Source: Fragilariopsis cylindrus CCMP1102
Lineage: Eukaryota > Bacillariophyta > Bacillariophyceae > Bacillariales > Bacillariaceae
Reading direction: 5' to 3'
Assembly (NCBI GenBank): GCA_900095095.1
Contig: FMBT01000135.1
Span: 1-47,762 of the forward strand
Length of the DNA stretch: 47,762 bases
Part shown: positions 21,146 through 33,947 of the stretch, one piece after another
How the letters are laid out: every line of letters starts with the position of its first letter
Position numbering within the stretch: position 1 is the stretch's first letter
The notes under the pieces: generated by a model
Told to the model about the DNA's origin: nothing
What the model saw: only the letters and a program-made list of their open reading frames with translations
Database searches by the model: none
Position numbers and translations under genes: made by a program

Positions 21146-24100
21146 GATGGTAGCAATGAGTTATTTAAGTTATCTATTTGAATAAATGTACGTACTTTTT
21201 TTGGAGTTTGAGTTTGATTGAAGCGCCGAGAAGACTATGTGACTGATGTTGGGTTGTGCAATTCAATGGTTGATAAAAATACAACGTTGTGTTGGCATTG
21301 AAGGAGAAAGAATAGTATTTTTGAATTATTAAAACCAAAATGGAATAAAACAGCGATTGTTTTCATTATGTAATTATTTTACAAATTATAGTTGGATACA
21401 TACAATCACTAGCGATAGATGTAAGCGTGGGACACAAGTATACAGGTAAGTATTGTGAGGTTATCGCTGGTTTTTTCTTTCGCATACCTTCCCTCTCGCG
21501 GATCGCTCGCATCATCGGGCGGTCGGGTTAGGTTTAGCGAAGACTCCACGCAATCCTGCTATGCTCGTTAACAACGAGTGAGTGGGAATGAATCGATTGT
21601 TCAAGGACTACTTACCGTGGTGGCATGCAGCTCCGGATCCTTAACAATGAGAAAACGTACTGTATGGCGAGTATGCACAATGCACATGATGTTTATGCTT
21701 TTTTTATGTTTTCGATTGTACCTACCTATTTTTGTGGATTGGTTCAACGGAAATAGATTGTTATGCACGACTGAAGACTATCATAGCCCTTTTCACCAAG
21801 ATTTTTTTATGTTTCTACAAGTACATATGTGTTGGAGTGAGTTAAATTTAGTTCATCATATTATGCAGTATAATGTATAGAAAATGGATGTACTATTGTA
21901 GTGTAATTATACATATATATATATATACGATTTCTTCCTTTATTTACGCACCTACGGTACGAGTGAGTCAACTGTAGTTCATCATATACACAATGGGAGC
22001 ATAAAATATACATAAGCCTATAGGATATACGATATCAAATACATGCATATTACAGCATTTGAATGGAGTATTATTGAATATTATGATCTACAACAGAATT
22101 TTATATTATAACCTACAGAAAAACAGTTTCAGCATAATATTTTGACTAATTGTTATCATTTTAAAACTTCTTGCATCATAATAACATAAGAAGCTGTGCC
22201 GATAGTTATATATTCATACTATCTACCACCTAGCACTAGCTGAGAAAAATTAAGGTTCGTGTTCTCTCTGTAAATACTGTATTAGCAACTGAAAAGGTAA
22301 TAACATCAAATTCAACTTCAAAGGAAGGGGGAAAATAGAATGAGATACACATCATAATAGAAACATTACATTACATTTTATCGCCAATCATTCATGTATA
22401 ATTTTAATTAGATTTTCTTGTTTTGATGACCTCGGATAATAATATGAAAAGTTACTTAATTTGCGGTTATCAATCATATGATATTTTCTATCTCAGACAG
22501 GGATAACAGTTGTATCGTCATAGGGACTTATCAAAACAAAAAACAAAACAAAATTTTTCTTCTCCTCTTTCTCCCCAGCAATTCTACTTGAAGCTATTAA
22601 TCAAGTATTGATTGTTTGAACGTACCTCGTTTTGGCATGTATCGATGATGCAAAACAGAATAGAACCGGATGACGTGGAGTTGCAAGGAGTAGACTAACC
22701 CCCTCACCCTCCTTTCTCTCTCTCTCGTTCGTTTCATTCATACATTATTCCGATGAAAAGACCAAACTGGTCACAAAGTATTTGTTGCTTGTACGACTGA
22801 CAGCAGTATACGGTAGGATACGGTGAGGATAAGATGTATAGACTGAGCTGAGAACAGTTTTAGTTTTCTCCTTGCCAACCCAACCGATTAGTCTTGCTAC
22901 TATGGTTGAATTCCTTTCGCTGTTGCGGTTTCAAGTAACAAACATGAGTTGTGATGGTGCTCGATTGATTGATTCGATCCTGCAGATGTGTAATGTATTA
23001 ATCATCACCGCACTACACCAACCTTTCTTTATCTTAATTTGTTGCTGTTGCTGATTGATGGTGCCATCGTTAAGTTACCGGCAAAACACACATCATGTGC
23101 TTGTCATTGTACGATTTCAAGTCATGGTGGATCATCATATAATATATTATGAACTGACGGACAAGTTCTATTGCAAAACTAATAAAGATTACATCGTTTT
23201 TTTTTTTTCGTAAATAAGTAAGTAGCATACGGTAAGGCACCTGTTAGCTACCTGCAGTATTAAGATTTGCCGTATTTGCATGATGTTTTGAACCGTGAAT
23301 TAACTACCGTATGGAATTAAAAAATAAAGGCGCCTGAATTTCTATTTATGGATGGCTTAAAGATTATTGATTATGTAGTCAAGGACAGACCTTTTATATG
23401 CGCGACAAAACTGTCCGCGCAGTTTGTTGTCTAAGCAATAATAGTACGTCATTGCAGTCCACATCTGTAGCTTGGTGCTGCTTTTTTAACGGAACCTGAC
23501 CTACTGTACCCGCTTTATAAATTCTCGCAACACATTATTTACGCCTTTCGATTTTGTATATAACTTAAAAATAAAAGATACTTCGTAAATTAAATTCTCA
23601 TTTTCAACCTTTTCGGACTTTCTTCGGGAACCAAAACCTCATCATACCGGAACCGGGCGTGTTCCTTTCACATCGAAAAGAAGCAAAACAAACAATCAAT
23701 CAATCACAATCATACTTCGAAAAAGTACTACATCAAAACGCGCATTTTAAAACTTCCATATTTTCGTTGGGAAATTCAGATCAATTTATTGTTTCTTCCA
23801 CACACAAACGAGTCTTTACTTTTTTCAATACAAAAGTTCCCCTAACTTACTGTATCAAGACAAGGAGTTTGTTTGCTTACTTACAGTACTGTACCATTGA
23901 ATTACTTGTATAAGACAGATTAAGGTAAGTAACTGTGACTCAGTTATTGACCAGCGTTTGCGTTGGCTGGGTCGTATCAACTGTGTATTGGCTTTAGTAC
24001 GATTGTCAACAGCTCCCCCGTTGTTCGAGGATGGTTTGTTAATGATTTTTCGACATGTCTGATGTATGTGTCATATACCAAAATTACGATTAACGTCACG

Positions 24101-24218
24101 CTCACCCTCGTTCCTTTTCAACGATGCCATACTAACATGATTGCTGCATTTTCGATGCATTGTATCCCCGCCATTTTCGAATTTTAAATATGAGCAGTTA
24201 CCATTTGAATCTTCCGTC
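21146..24218. other. Gene desert, about 3 kb
   Basis: The longest empty stretch of the window. It lies between two genes transcribed away from it, so it holds both promoters. AT-rich, with an (AT)n run near 21910-21927, CT runs near 22710-22730 and a T9-10 run near 23200. Open frames of 60-100 codons show no domain, signal or codon pattern like the genes. I found no tRNA or other RNA gene by eye. Confidence 0.5.
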
Positions 24219-25967
24219 ATGACTGTTACTACTGAGGCAATTGCAATTGCAATTCCTGTAGAACCCCCAACAACTGAGGATCCTGAATCTCCTGATGACA
24301 TTCACGACAAAAACATTGTCACAGTCGATGCTGATCATGAATATGAGAATAGTGAACCAGGTCCATTTGCATTAGCCGTTGATCCAGATCAACAATATAA
24401 AGCGAAAGAATTAAAGATATGTAGCTTTGCTCGTCCACATATGAGAGCATTCCATTACTCGTGGTGGTCATTCTTTATTGCATTCTTCATTTGGTTTTCT
24501 ATTGCACCCCTTTTACCAGAAGTTCGAATTACATTAGATTTAACAAAACAAGAAGTTTGGTTATCTAATATTATTGCTGTTAGTGGTGATATTGTTATGC
24601 GATTCGTATTCGGTTCATTAACTGACCAATGGGGTGCCCGAGTATTAATGGGTGGTGTATTGATGGCAGCAAGTATCCCAACAGCCTGCACCGGACTTGT
24701 TAATTCATTAACAGGATTATGCTTCCTCCGGTTATTTATCGGTTGTGCCGGTTCAACCTTTGTGATGTGCCAATGTTGGTCAACACGAATGTTTACCAAA
24801 GAAATTGTCGGTACAGCAAATGCATTAGTTGGAGGCTGGGGTAATGTGGGTGGTGGTGTTACCCAAATCGTGATGGGAACAGCATTATTTCCATTATTCC
24901 GGGATGTCGTTTATGGTGATGATCCAGAAACAGCAGCTGAAAAAGCATGGAGGACAGTTTGTATCGTCCCCGCTGTTGTTGCATTTGCGACCGGTGTTAT
25001 TGTCATTTTGACATCTGAGGATTGTCCAGAAGGCAACTACAAACAACTTATCAAGGAAGGTAAAATGACACCAGTTTCTGCATCTGCTAGTTTACGTCAA
25101 GGTGCTATTAATATCAATACCTGGTTGTTGTATATTCAATACGGATGTTGTTTCGGTGTCGAATTGACCATGAATAATGTAAGTTTTGCTTTTCTTTTGT
25201 TGATTTCGGTATTGGTGTCGACAAACATCGTTACAACTATAATTATTATTTTTCATTTCGATTCGAATCTGATCGGATAGATGTCTCACGCTTTTAACCT
25301 GTTTCTGTTTGTCGCTTATTGTATCTACTATTATTTGTTTTTATTAGGCCGCCGCATCGTACTTTGTTGATAAGTTTGATCTTCCTATTGCCACCGCATC
25401 TGCGATTGCATCCATCTTTGGTTTTATGAACATCTTTGCTCGTGGACTTGGTGGATTTACAAGTGATAAAATGAATGATAAGATGGGAATGAAAGGAAGG
25501 ATTTGGACACAAATGATCTTATTGCTATTAGAGGGAATCTGTATCATCATTTTTGCCCTGATGGATAGTTTGTGGGCAGCAATCTTACTCTTGACGATCT
25601 TTTCGATCTTCGTACAAGGAGCTGAAGGGTCAACTTATGGAATCGTTCCTTACGTCAATCCGGCAGCACCTGGTGCAGTGTCAGGAATTGTCGGTGCCGG
25701 TGGTCCATCGGGTGCTGTTGCATTCGGTATGGGATTTTTATTTTTGTCCAAAACAACACATGCGTACTTTTTGATGGGTGGATTAGTCATCGTAAGTTCA
25801 TTTTCGTGTCTTTGATCAATATCAAGGGACATGGAGGTATCTTACTGAAGTCAAATGATGCACTCCCTATGACGACCTTGATTGTACCCGTGGCTGACGA
25901 AGAAGATGCGAAGAAGTTGGATAAAGATGATGATGATGATGCTGAGCCCACGGAATTGAAACTATAA
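24219..25967 (+). CDS. NRT2: High-affinity nitrate transporter (NRT2/NNP family, MFS)
   Basis: Imports nitrate (and nitrite) at the plasma membrane. Start at 24219 (MTVTTEAIAIAIPVEPPTTE). The hallmark block RPHMRAFHYSWWSFFIAFFI precedes helix 1. The loop after helix 2 reads GSLTDQWGARVLMGG. The nitrate signature appears as GGWGNVGGGVTQIVMGTALF. A phase-0 intron at 25179-25347 (GTAAGT...TTAG, 169 nt) interrupts after LTMNN and resumes AASYFVDKFDLP. The second half has GRGLGG-like ARGLGGFTSDKMNDKMG and a second Gly-rich signature SGIVGAGGPSGAVAFGMGFL. A one-base loss in the TTT at 25811-25813 separates SSFSCL from LINIKGHGGILLKSNDA; beyond it the tail runs acidic to a stop at 25967. A 35-nt intron would also restore frame but is implausibly short. 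Likely nitrogen-regulated. Confidence 0.92.
25179..25347 (+). other. Intron of NRT2 gene
   Basis: 169-nt phase-0 intron with a consensus GTAAGT donor and T-rich TTTTTATTAG acceptor. Confidence 0.9.
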
Positions 25968-27172
25968 ATGGATCGGACCTTTCTCGCACTTTTGATGATT
26001 CCACATCACAACCACTCCCAATATTTACATTACATGTTCTTTTTCTATCAACAGATTTTCTATCAGACAATAATTACTGCTATTTCATCACTCATTTCGC
26101 TTCCACTACCGTATTTTGGATAATTTTTCATAAGGAAAGAGGCAGGACAATATCTCTTTACTAATTTTGTTGAATTTGTTGTTGCCATCAAATCATCACA
26201 ACACTATTACTACTTGTACCAACTTCTATTCCTTTTTTGGCTAATTTTTTCTTCCATATAAGATTTAATATCGATTTTTTTTACTACTAATATCAATAAC
26301 TTTCCTTGCAATTGTTATTTCAACTTTTACCTGCAATATTCTTCCTTAAATATTCTGTGCAATACGCACTATTATTGTAGATAGCTTAGCCAGTACTTAG
26401 TCTTGCATGAATCATTATGTAGCATTACGTAGCATTTTCTGATACTGTACACTATTAAGTTATTTCTGACTGAAGGTGAATAGTGGACATCATATGATTA
26501 TTTTTTATAGTCAGCAGTCTTCGTTGTTCTTCCTTATACTCCATAAACTCGCCCATTGTAAAGTATTATTATTGTAGGAGTAGGAGTAGGTCAATAAGAC
26601 AAGGTACAGAGAATATTGAGATCATTATTGATTATATCGGATGCTTGGGATGGATGCAACCCGGTTTCATTGTACCTTCACAAATGGGTGCCCTGAAAAC
26701 AAAGAAAGAAGCATGTGATGATGGAAATGTATGAAAAATATAGATGTATAATAATTCTCAACACTCAGTGAGATTATATTATGCTTCACATAAATTGAGG
26801 TAATTCTCTCACAGACTTATGGTTTGCATTGCATGGGGTGGTGGAAATGCTTGCAAGATAATCTCATTGCTGCTGCAGGTACATCTTCATAGGCATTTGC
26901 AATTGTTTCGTTCTTTGAATCCAAGTAAGTAGATTGTTGTAGCCTATCTATGTTTGTGTTAGTGTCTTTTTGTTTTGTTTTTGTGATAGAGCTCTAAGTT
27001 AACGGTTTGTTTTTAGTCGTGCACGCGAGATTTGAATTTTTTAAATAATTGCTTTCTTTTCAGAATATCAGAACAATTACATATTATTACATCCCAAGAA
27101 AAGTATGTACAGGTAGACGAGAGGTAGTAGTATTACTTTGGTGTAAAAAAAATCGAGAAAAAGAGAGAGAAA
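25968..27172. other. Intergenic region
   Basis: No gene seen. 3' flank of NRT2 and promoter side of the esterase gene. AT-rich, with a (GTAGGA)n run near 26575-26590 and T-runs. No identified element. Confidence 0.5.
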
Positions 27173-29017
27173 ATGGAATCATGGATGCTTATACTACTTT
27201 GTCGATGGTTTCGACGACAAGCACGAGATTCATCCGTTGTGATTCTTCTTCTATTGGGAACAATTCTTCTGTTACTTTCGAGGATATCGATGAAGAACTA
27301 CAATAATCCGCACTATTATTATTCGTCAATACTACTAGAAGTAAGAAATAATGTCAATGAACAAAAGAATGTGAAGAATCCAAAGAGAAAAAAAAAGAAA
27401 GTCAAAGTATTTCTACTGATGGGTCAGTCAAACATGGTAGGTTTTGGTAAAGTCACGGGCGATGCGAAGAAAAAATACCCGTTCTTTGCTGCGACAAACG
27501 ATAATAACGATACATCTAAATTGTCATGGAAACGTACCCTGCACAACGATGAAAAGAGTAAGATAGAGAAGGAGGATAACAGTGACACCAACAACAATAG
27601 TAGTAGTAAAGCAGCTCCTCATCATTTTCAACGACGAGTACGATATGTGTTTACGAGTGGATCCGGTGGTCCCGAAAAGAAAATAAGGATCGAAAATGAT
27701 CAATGGTTAACGATGAAGAATCGGAACTATATCGGTCCCGAGATCGGGATCGGGTATGAATTAGGAATGGCCATCATGGGTGACAACAATAACAATAATA
27801 AGAACGACGATGAGGATGACATTTTACTTCTCAAGACTTGTAGGTTAAATTTGCTTTGTTTTTTTGAATCTGCTGTTGTAGAAGTACTTTTGATTGATTG
27901 CTCACGTCCACATCTAATATAAACTTTGCTTCATGCGCACGACTCACTCCATTTGTTGTTTTGCTGTTGTATCAATGCGATAATAGGCGTCGGGAATCGT
28001 GCCTTAGGATGGGACTTACTTCCACCAGGAAGTCCTGGATTTGAGGTAGAAGAGGATGATTCTCACGGAAGGAATGACAATACTAAAACTACGACAACGT
28101 GGAGATATGCTGGATATCATCAAAGTCCTCAACGATGGAAAGTCAATAGAACAGGTAGAGATCTCGATTATTATGAAACTAATGATAGTACCAATTTGAT
28201 GAATGATACAACAAATAGTAGTTGGTATAGTGGTCATCAATATGATGGAGATGTCTTTCGGGCGAAGTCTGTATTGCAAAATCTTACGCATTATATGGGA
28301 TACGGTGATGATGGTGACGATGACGATGTCGACGATGATGATAACGAACAACAAAAGGAATCCGAAGAAGAAGTCGAAGTAGAGTACGAAATTATTGGAA
28401 TATTCTTTTGGCAAGGTGATCGTGACGTATACAACAACTATCCTGGATATGCATCACGATATGGAAAAAATCTTGAGAACTTGGTAACAGCTTTGCGAGT
28501 AGATTTTCAAGCTCCGAAGGCGAAATTTGTACTTGCTACATTAGGACAAACTCCAGCTATCAATGATAGTAGCGATAATGGCGATAATAGCGATAATGGC
28601 GATAATAATAATGAGAATGAGAATACTTATGAGGTGATAAATAAAACAAGACATGTCTTATCAACGAATTTTGAGGAAGTTGATCAGAGGAGTACGAGCC
28701 GGTCGCTTCAAAAAAAGAATAAACAGCAGGAACAACGAGATAAGGAAGAAAAGGCATTGAGACTAAGAATACAAGAACGATTAGTTTTCAATGCGCAAAT
28801 GGATCTCCCGAAACAACCTCGATTTGTTGGGAACACCGCTACGGTATATTCGTTTCCACTTGTTCGTGGTCGACCGGATTTGGACAAAACAGTTTCGTCG
28901 ACAAACCATTACAAAAAATCGTTAGAAATATATATGAATATTGGGCATGCCATGGGCCAAGCCATGACAGGTCTTCTTGCCCATTCCGATGACAACAACA
29001 ACAAAAACGACGTATGA
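27173..29017 (+). CDS. Type II membrane SGNH esterase (sialate O-acetylesterase-like)
   Basis: Start at 27173 (MESWMLILLCRWFRRQ). A signal anchor (VVILLLLGTILLLLSRI) at about residues 22-40 with basic flank predicts a type II protein of the secretory pathway. The esterase core begins KVKVFLLMGQSNMVGFG, where the Ser of GQSN is the nucleophile block of the family. YIGPEIGIGYELGMAI follows. A phase-1 intron (27840-27986, GTAGGT...ATAG, 147 nt) joins LLLKT-C to VGNRALGWDLLPPG. The oxyanion block is FFWQGDRDVYNNYPGYASRY, and the C-terminal HYKKSLEIYMNIGHAMGQAM holds the probable catalytic His. Large Asp/Asn/Glu-rich insertions separate the blocks. Relatives (CE6, DUF303) remove acetyl groups from sugars, so cell-wall polysaccharide deacetylation is likely. 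Frame intact. Confidence 0.8.
27840..27986 (+). other. Intron of esterase gene
   Basis: 147-nt phase-1 GT-AG intron. Splicing joins two frames and removes an in-frame stop. Confidence 0.85.
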
Positions 29018-29564
29018 TTGTCGGCTAAAATATTTGGCAAATTTATCTCCAGTGCACTATCGACAAATTTTACTGCATGAAATTAAAGTGCTGCTCGCTA
29101 TCGCAGTCGCAAATATCTCTTCGTCTTTTCGCCCATGTCAAGGCCTTCTTTATTTTTGTTGCCGTTATAATTCCACCGACTTTCATGTACAAATTACATG
29201 CTATAAAGAGATTTCCGACACAAGAACAGGTAGACATATCTATCTGATAAGGACGGCTTACTACCAACATCTCAGATACTTCACACGCTAGATGACAATT
29301 TGTCATTCATTAAAATCGCTGCATAACCAGATATCCTTAAAACAGCCACAACGACGATAAGCCTAAATCCGACGAAATGGCGAAGTTCATTTGCCTCTGT
29401 CTTACGATTTAGGGGGGGGACGAAGTTTTCGTTTGGTGATTTTTGCTGCTGTTCTTATGATGTTTCGCAATTATCAACTATACGCATGGTGAGAAAAATA
29501 ATGATTTTGAATCTAATTAGCGCTATAATCAATACCCTAATTCTCTCTTTTTAATTATTATTGA
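29018..29564. other. Convergent intergenic region
   Basis: No gene. 3' flanks of the esterase (+) and aldo/keto reductase (-). A G8 run lies at about 29412-29419. Confidence 0.5.
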
Positions 29565-31103
29565 TTATTGCTTCTTTGGAGGATCATTTTTGGCTTTAGT
29601 AGGATCGGTATACCGTTTATAGATTTGGCTGATTTCTTCAATGATTGTAGGCGTATCGTCGTCGTCATCGTCGTTCTTGTCTACTTCACCTTCGTCTAAT
29701 CGAATATCCCATGCTTTTAAGTTTTCTTCTAGTTGTTCGATAGTGGTCGCACCAATAATCGTCGATGCGACTAATTCATTCTGATAACACCAAGATAAAG
29801 CAAGTTCGGATGGTGTTAAATGATGACGTTCCGCTAAGTCACAATAGGCGTTCACAGCACCTTCATTTTCGCTTGCAAGGTATCTTTTCATATATCCGGG
29901 AAATCGAGTCAGTCTCGGTTTGACCACGTCCTTGTCGTCGTCGTCATCGTTGTCATTCTGGTATTTACGATACTTTCCCGATAGGGTTCCACCAGCTAAT
30001 GGTGAATACGGCAAGAGCGAAACATTGTGATGGTAACAAACTTCGGCACATCCAGCCTCATAATCTTTCCGGCAAACTAAGGATACGAATTTTGAATCGA
30101 GACACAATGAGGATACAATTCTGGGAAATGATCGGCTAACGCTGCCATCGCACAAACACCGTAGGGTGTTTCATTGGAGACACCAAAATATCGAACTTTT
30201 CCGGACTCAATTAGTTCCTGTAATGCCGATAATTGTTCTTTCAATTCAATGGGGGGTTGTTTCTGATATTGATTTTCATATTCGTGGACTAAAATCTGTT
30301 CCACCGAATAATCCACCACTGGATCGTCCGGGCCAATGAATTTGCAACTGTTTTTGATTTTTTTTGATTTCAAGGGAGGAAATGACAGGGATAAAGAAGA
30401 AGTCAATACAAATCGTATAGAAACCACAGTATAATCCTACTTGCATCAATCAGGTTCTCTTCTATTATTCTCACACGTACCAAATCAATATAATCCGTAC
30501 CCAATCTCTTCAAGGATTCTTCCACAGAATCTAAGATTTGAGTCCTCGTTAAATCGCTCCTTCCTCTGGATCAGCAGTTGGTCCTCTGGGAAGGTATGTG
30601 AGCATCGGACTACGTCCTGCTACCTTCGTTGCCAGGATGACATCCTGTCTATCTCTGTTCTTTAAAAATTCACAAACGCATCGATCAGTATCACCTTGAT
30701 TATCACCATTCGGTGGTATGGGATATATCTCAGCGGTGTCTAAAAAATTAATCCCATAGTCGTCGAAGGCTGTATCTAATAAAGCTACACCTTCCTCTAA
30801 TGTGTTTTGAATTCCATACGTCATCGTTCCCATACAGACCTTGGAGACAATCAACTCACTATTACCTAATCGAACATAATCCATTCCACGTTTTAATTTT
30901 GGAGCATCGACAGTTTTGATCACTTTGTTATATGGGGGGTCCTTCGATGGATCTCGAAATCCACCAACATTCTTGGTGGTAGGTGATGAGGCTGCAGCTG
31001 GTGCTGCAACCGTCGATAAAGCGGAAACTCCAGAACTTGAAGTCACTACTGCCAACGAAAACAACAAAAAGCAGTAGCTAAAAGACGACGAGGATACTAA
31101 CAT
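29565..31103 (-). CDS. Aldo/keto reductase, Tas-like, with signal peptide
   Basis: NADPH-dependent oxidoreductase of the Tas-type AKR subgroup. Exon 1 (30481-31103) starts MLVSSSSFSYCFLLFSLAVV, a signal peptide ending near VSALS. The barrel then shows GMDYVRLGNSELIVSKVCMG, FLDTAEIYPIPP (catalytic Asp and Tyr), VILATKVAG (catalytic Lys) and KRLGTDYIDL. A 133-nt intron (30348-30480, GTACGT...AACAG) leads to LQIHWPGRSSGGLFGGT (catalytic His), then SGKVRYFGVSNETPYGV, NVSLLPYSPLAGGTLSGKY and IIGATTIEQLEENLKAWD. Frame changes occur near 30556 (minus one), 30288 (plus one, or minus two) and 30125 (minus one). All four catalytic residues are present. The signal suggests secretory or plastid location. 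The substrate is unknown. Confidence 0.82.
30348..30480 (-). other. Intron of aldo/keto reductase gene
   Basis: 133-nt phase-0 intron, GTACGT donor and AAAACAG acceptor. Splicing restores YIDL-LQIHWPGR. Confidence 0.85.
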
Positions 31104-31232
31104 GGTTTTAATTGTTTTGATCAGAAGGAGACGACGTATTGTGAGAACTGCTGTGTATTCCTCGTTTCGTTTCGTTTGTATTATTGCGCAAACAAAAATA
31201 AATTCGAAAAGATCTATAAGTGACTGACTCAT

Positions 31233-31278
31233 TGAAAGTACACGACTGAAAAACTGGTTTTTCAGTCGTGTACTTTCA
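31233..31278. repeat. Perfect 46-bp palindrome (22-bp arms, 2-nt centre)
   Basis: Arms TGAAAGTACACGACTGAAAA+AC and its exact reverse complement, separated only by TG. It starts 129 bp before the aldo/keto reductase ATG, so it lies in its promoter or 5' UTR. Symmetry stops abruptly at both ends. Confidence 0.97.
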
Positions 31279-31699
31279 TTTCAAACATGTAATTTGTCAG
31301 TCGAACAATGATACAACAACAACAATACAACAACAATGGATAAATCGATTGTCGAACCCCGCAAGCACAATGGAGGACTACTACTCTTCTAGTAAAATCA
31401 ACTGATGATATAGCCAAATGAAGTTAGTTAGTTGTGGATCGAACTCAGTGATTTGTTTGTGGTCGCTTTGTCGCCATATATCCTTGCTGGTCCATTCACT
31501 CGATATATCATATCGATCCAAATAAAGATTAGAGTAGTCTAGTTTCAGTATTAGTCCTATTATGTAAGTAACATACTATTATTTACTTATACTTCTTACG
31601 TCGATATCGTCGTCATCGTCGGTTGTTGTATTTGTGTCAGTATCTGCAATGACGGGGACATCAACACTTGCTAAATGCTATTACTTTACTTACAAATCA

Positions 31700-31830
31700 A
31701 GTAAATACAGCTTTATCTTCTTCGATGATGACGATTGATGTGTCATTATTATTAGTAGTAGTACGTGTAGTCAAAATATTACCTTCTTATTCTTCGACGA
31801 TGATGATTGTGGCGTTGTTAGTATAGTAGT
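31700..31830 (-). repeat. Decayed copies of the transferase C-terminal repeat
   Basis: On the minus strand, 31782-31827 reads T-N-N-A-T-I-I-I-V-E-E-stop and 31708-31745 reads N-D-T-S-I-V-I-I-E-E-D-K-A. The gene itself, near 31992-32039, encodes T-D-N-A-T-I-I-I-V-E-E-D. Similarity holds at the DNA level, so these look like repeat units left outside the gene by a shift of the stop. Confidence 0.65.
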
Positions 31831-31880
31831 ACTGATATTATCATTTATTACTTTGTATCAACAACGATTTGAGTTCTATT

Positions 31881-33947
31881 TTACACTTCGACATTGATTC
31901 TACGAGGCCTTTCGTCGTCATCATTGTTATCGTCTCTTTTGTTGTCCATGTTCGTATTTCCATTTTCTTCGACGGGTATTATACCGTTGTCAACAATTCG
32001 ATCTTCTTCAACGATAATGATAGTGGCGTTGTCAGTTGTCTTCGCAGTAGTATTTTCTACGGCAATGATCGTCTCGTTCAGTGTAACAGCTGTGGTTGGG
32101 ATAGTCATGGTGTTTGTTATTGTTGTTGCTTTTGCTGGTGGCGGTATCCAATTTATTGTTGTTGTTGTTGTTGTTGTTGCTGATATATTTGTTGTAACAT
32201 TATCCCCATCCTGATGATCTATTTTGTTTTGCTGATCAATTTTAAGTTTTAGAATTTCTAACTCTGCATTAAGTTTTTGTTTGCCGTCGCTTTTATTTAC
32301 CCCAACAACCTCTATATTTTTAACATTCTCATCTTGGTCTCGTTCCTTTCGCTGGTCAACTTTAAGTTGTTTAAGACGTTCTACTTCTGCATGAAGTTTT
32401 TTTTCGCGATCACTTTTCTTTCTATCCTTTCTCTTATTCCTCTTCGGCTTATCTTTGTTGTCGTCGTCCTTAATCCAAGGAATGATCTTTTCATTAATAT
32501 TTTTATCATAGTAATACTCTTCTCGATATTCGTAGTTGGCCAACAAGCTAGCAATATTGCTTATATCATAGATTGACGACGAGGATGTCATCATTGTCAT
32601 ATTTATCATCCTCGATACGTGTTGTTTGCAACTAATTTCATTATTTCTTGGAAAGATGCTTGCTTGTCCATGATAATGTGTCATATTCATTGCCTTCCAG
32701 ATCTTTTTCTTTTTGCTTGGTGACATTCCACTACGATCAATGTATCGTTTTGCTTGAGCTCCCTTTTCACCTACTATAGTAACGGTACGATTAAATAATT
32801 CTGATGGTAAAGGATATTCATTATTACTATCATTCTCATTGTTGTCGTAGGTATGATTATACCATGGTATTGTTGATTTTAAGTCATACCCTACTCCACC
32901 AGTATAAATTCCTTCTTTTTCATACCCATCCGATGTGATATTAATTGCTTCACGGAACCTAATCATTGCAATTTTAATAGCTCTTGGACCTGTATTCTTT
33001 GCTGGTAAATTTTTCATTACATTATTTAATGTCCACAATCCTTGATTTACAGCAGAATTCAATGCATGTAACAAAATAGGATGGAATTTCGATGATGCGA
33101 AGTAATATTGACTCATTGTACCAATCGTTTCAACGAAAAAAAATGCATCGGTATCGTCTTTAATATAATCTGTGGAATATTCTTTACCAGGTGCATTATC
33201 TATATCGGTGTATATACCTCCATAATGATAAAGTAATATATATCTCCACATATCAGATATAGTTGCACCACTTGTCATACACATTGCAGCATTAGTGAAA
33301 TTTTGTACTATCTCATACCCGTTACGATCATTAATAGCATAATTAAGTAATTTATATACTGCATTATCATCATGAAAGTATAAACTATGGTCTGGAAATT
33401 TCCATTTCAATATATGTTTCTTGATTGCATAGGTAACACAACGACTCTTTGCTGTTATATGTATGACTTTTGGTATCTTACGATTATTTGTATGAGTAAT
33501 ATTTCGTGGCAATACAATATCTTCAAAAACTTGATACCCCCTCGGACAACTATAATTTTTGCCGGTAGTAGTAGTGTATCATCGATCGACGTTAGTTCTT
33601 CAAGTGTTGGTAATCTTCTTCTGTTCTTCTTTTTTTTTCGATTTTACTGATAGTAATAATGAGGGAGAATCGTCGTGATTGTTGTTAATACCTGCGATAT
33701 CTTTTGTTATACTAGAGGAACGAAAAATAGCAACAACGGCGAATATTTGAGAGAACAAAAAGATCCCAAATTTTCTGGAAGGCGACATGATTGATGCTGC
33801 TGATGTGCTAGATGATTTAGCTGCAGGTACTATCGGTACTTGTTGCCGTTGCTCTTGTTGTATTATTCCGACACTTATTTGCAAAGGTCCATCCATGCTG
33901 TCTTTGTCTTTGCATTCTTTCGATTGTTGTTTGTCTCTCTTCATCAA
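31881..33947 (-). CDS. DXD-motif sugar transferase (OCH1/Gly_transf_sug-like)
   Basis: A probable Golgi glycosyltransferase. An N-terminal cytosolic part (start at 33947, MMKRDKQQSKECKDKDSMDG) is followed by one anchor helix (FGIFLFSQIFAVVAIF). After a stem, YSCPRGYQVFEDIVLPRNIT leads into RKIPKVIHITAKSRC, the usual opening of the fold. The DXD site is GGIYTDIDNAPGK, preceded by SGATISDMWRYILLYHYG. Downstream are AFFFVETIG, PILLHALNSAVNQG, NTGPRAIKIA and MTHYHGQASIF. The last 200 residues are a charged coiled-coil-like region (KKSDREKKLHAEVERLKQLK) and a Thr/Asn-rich tail. Frame changes sit at about 33560 (one A missing in AAAAA) and in the A9 run at 33630-33638 (plus one or minus two). Likely activity: mannosyl- or hexosyl-transfer in N-glycan or surface glycan synthesis. 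Confidence 0.82.

Larger units (their letters stand above)
31104..31880. other. Intergenic: palindrome plus decayed repeats
   Basis: Upstream side of the aldo/keto reductase and downstream side of the sugar transferase. It holds the 46-bp palindrome (31233-31278), a (CAA)n tract near 31314-31336 and decayed copies of the transferase's C-terminal repeat (31700-31830). No gene. Confidence 0.6.

Noticed and set aside
25792..25826. 35-nt second intron in NRT2 (GTAAGT...CAAG)
   Set aside because: It would restore frame, but 35 nt is far shorter than the other introns; one missing T in TTT keeps the conserved-looking INIKGHGG block coding.
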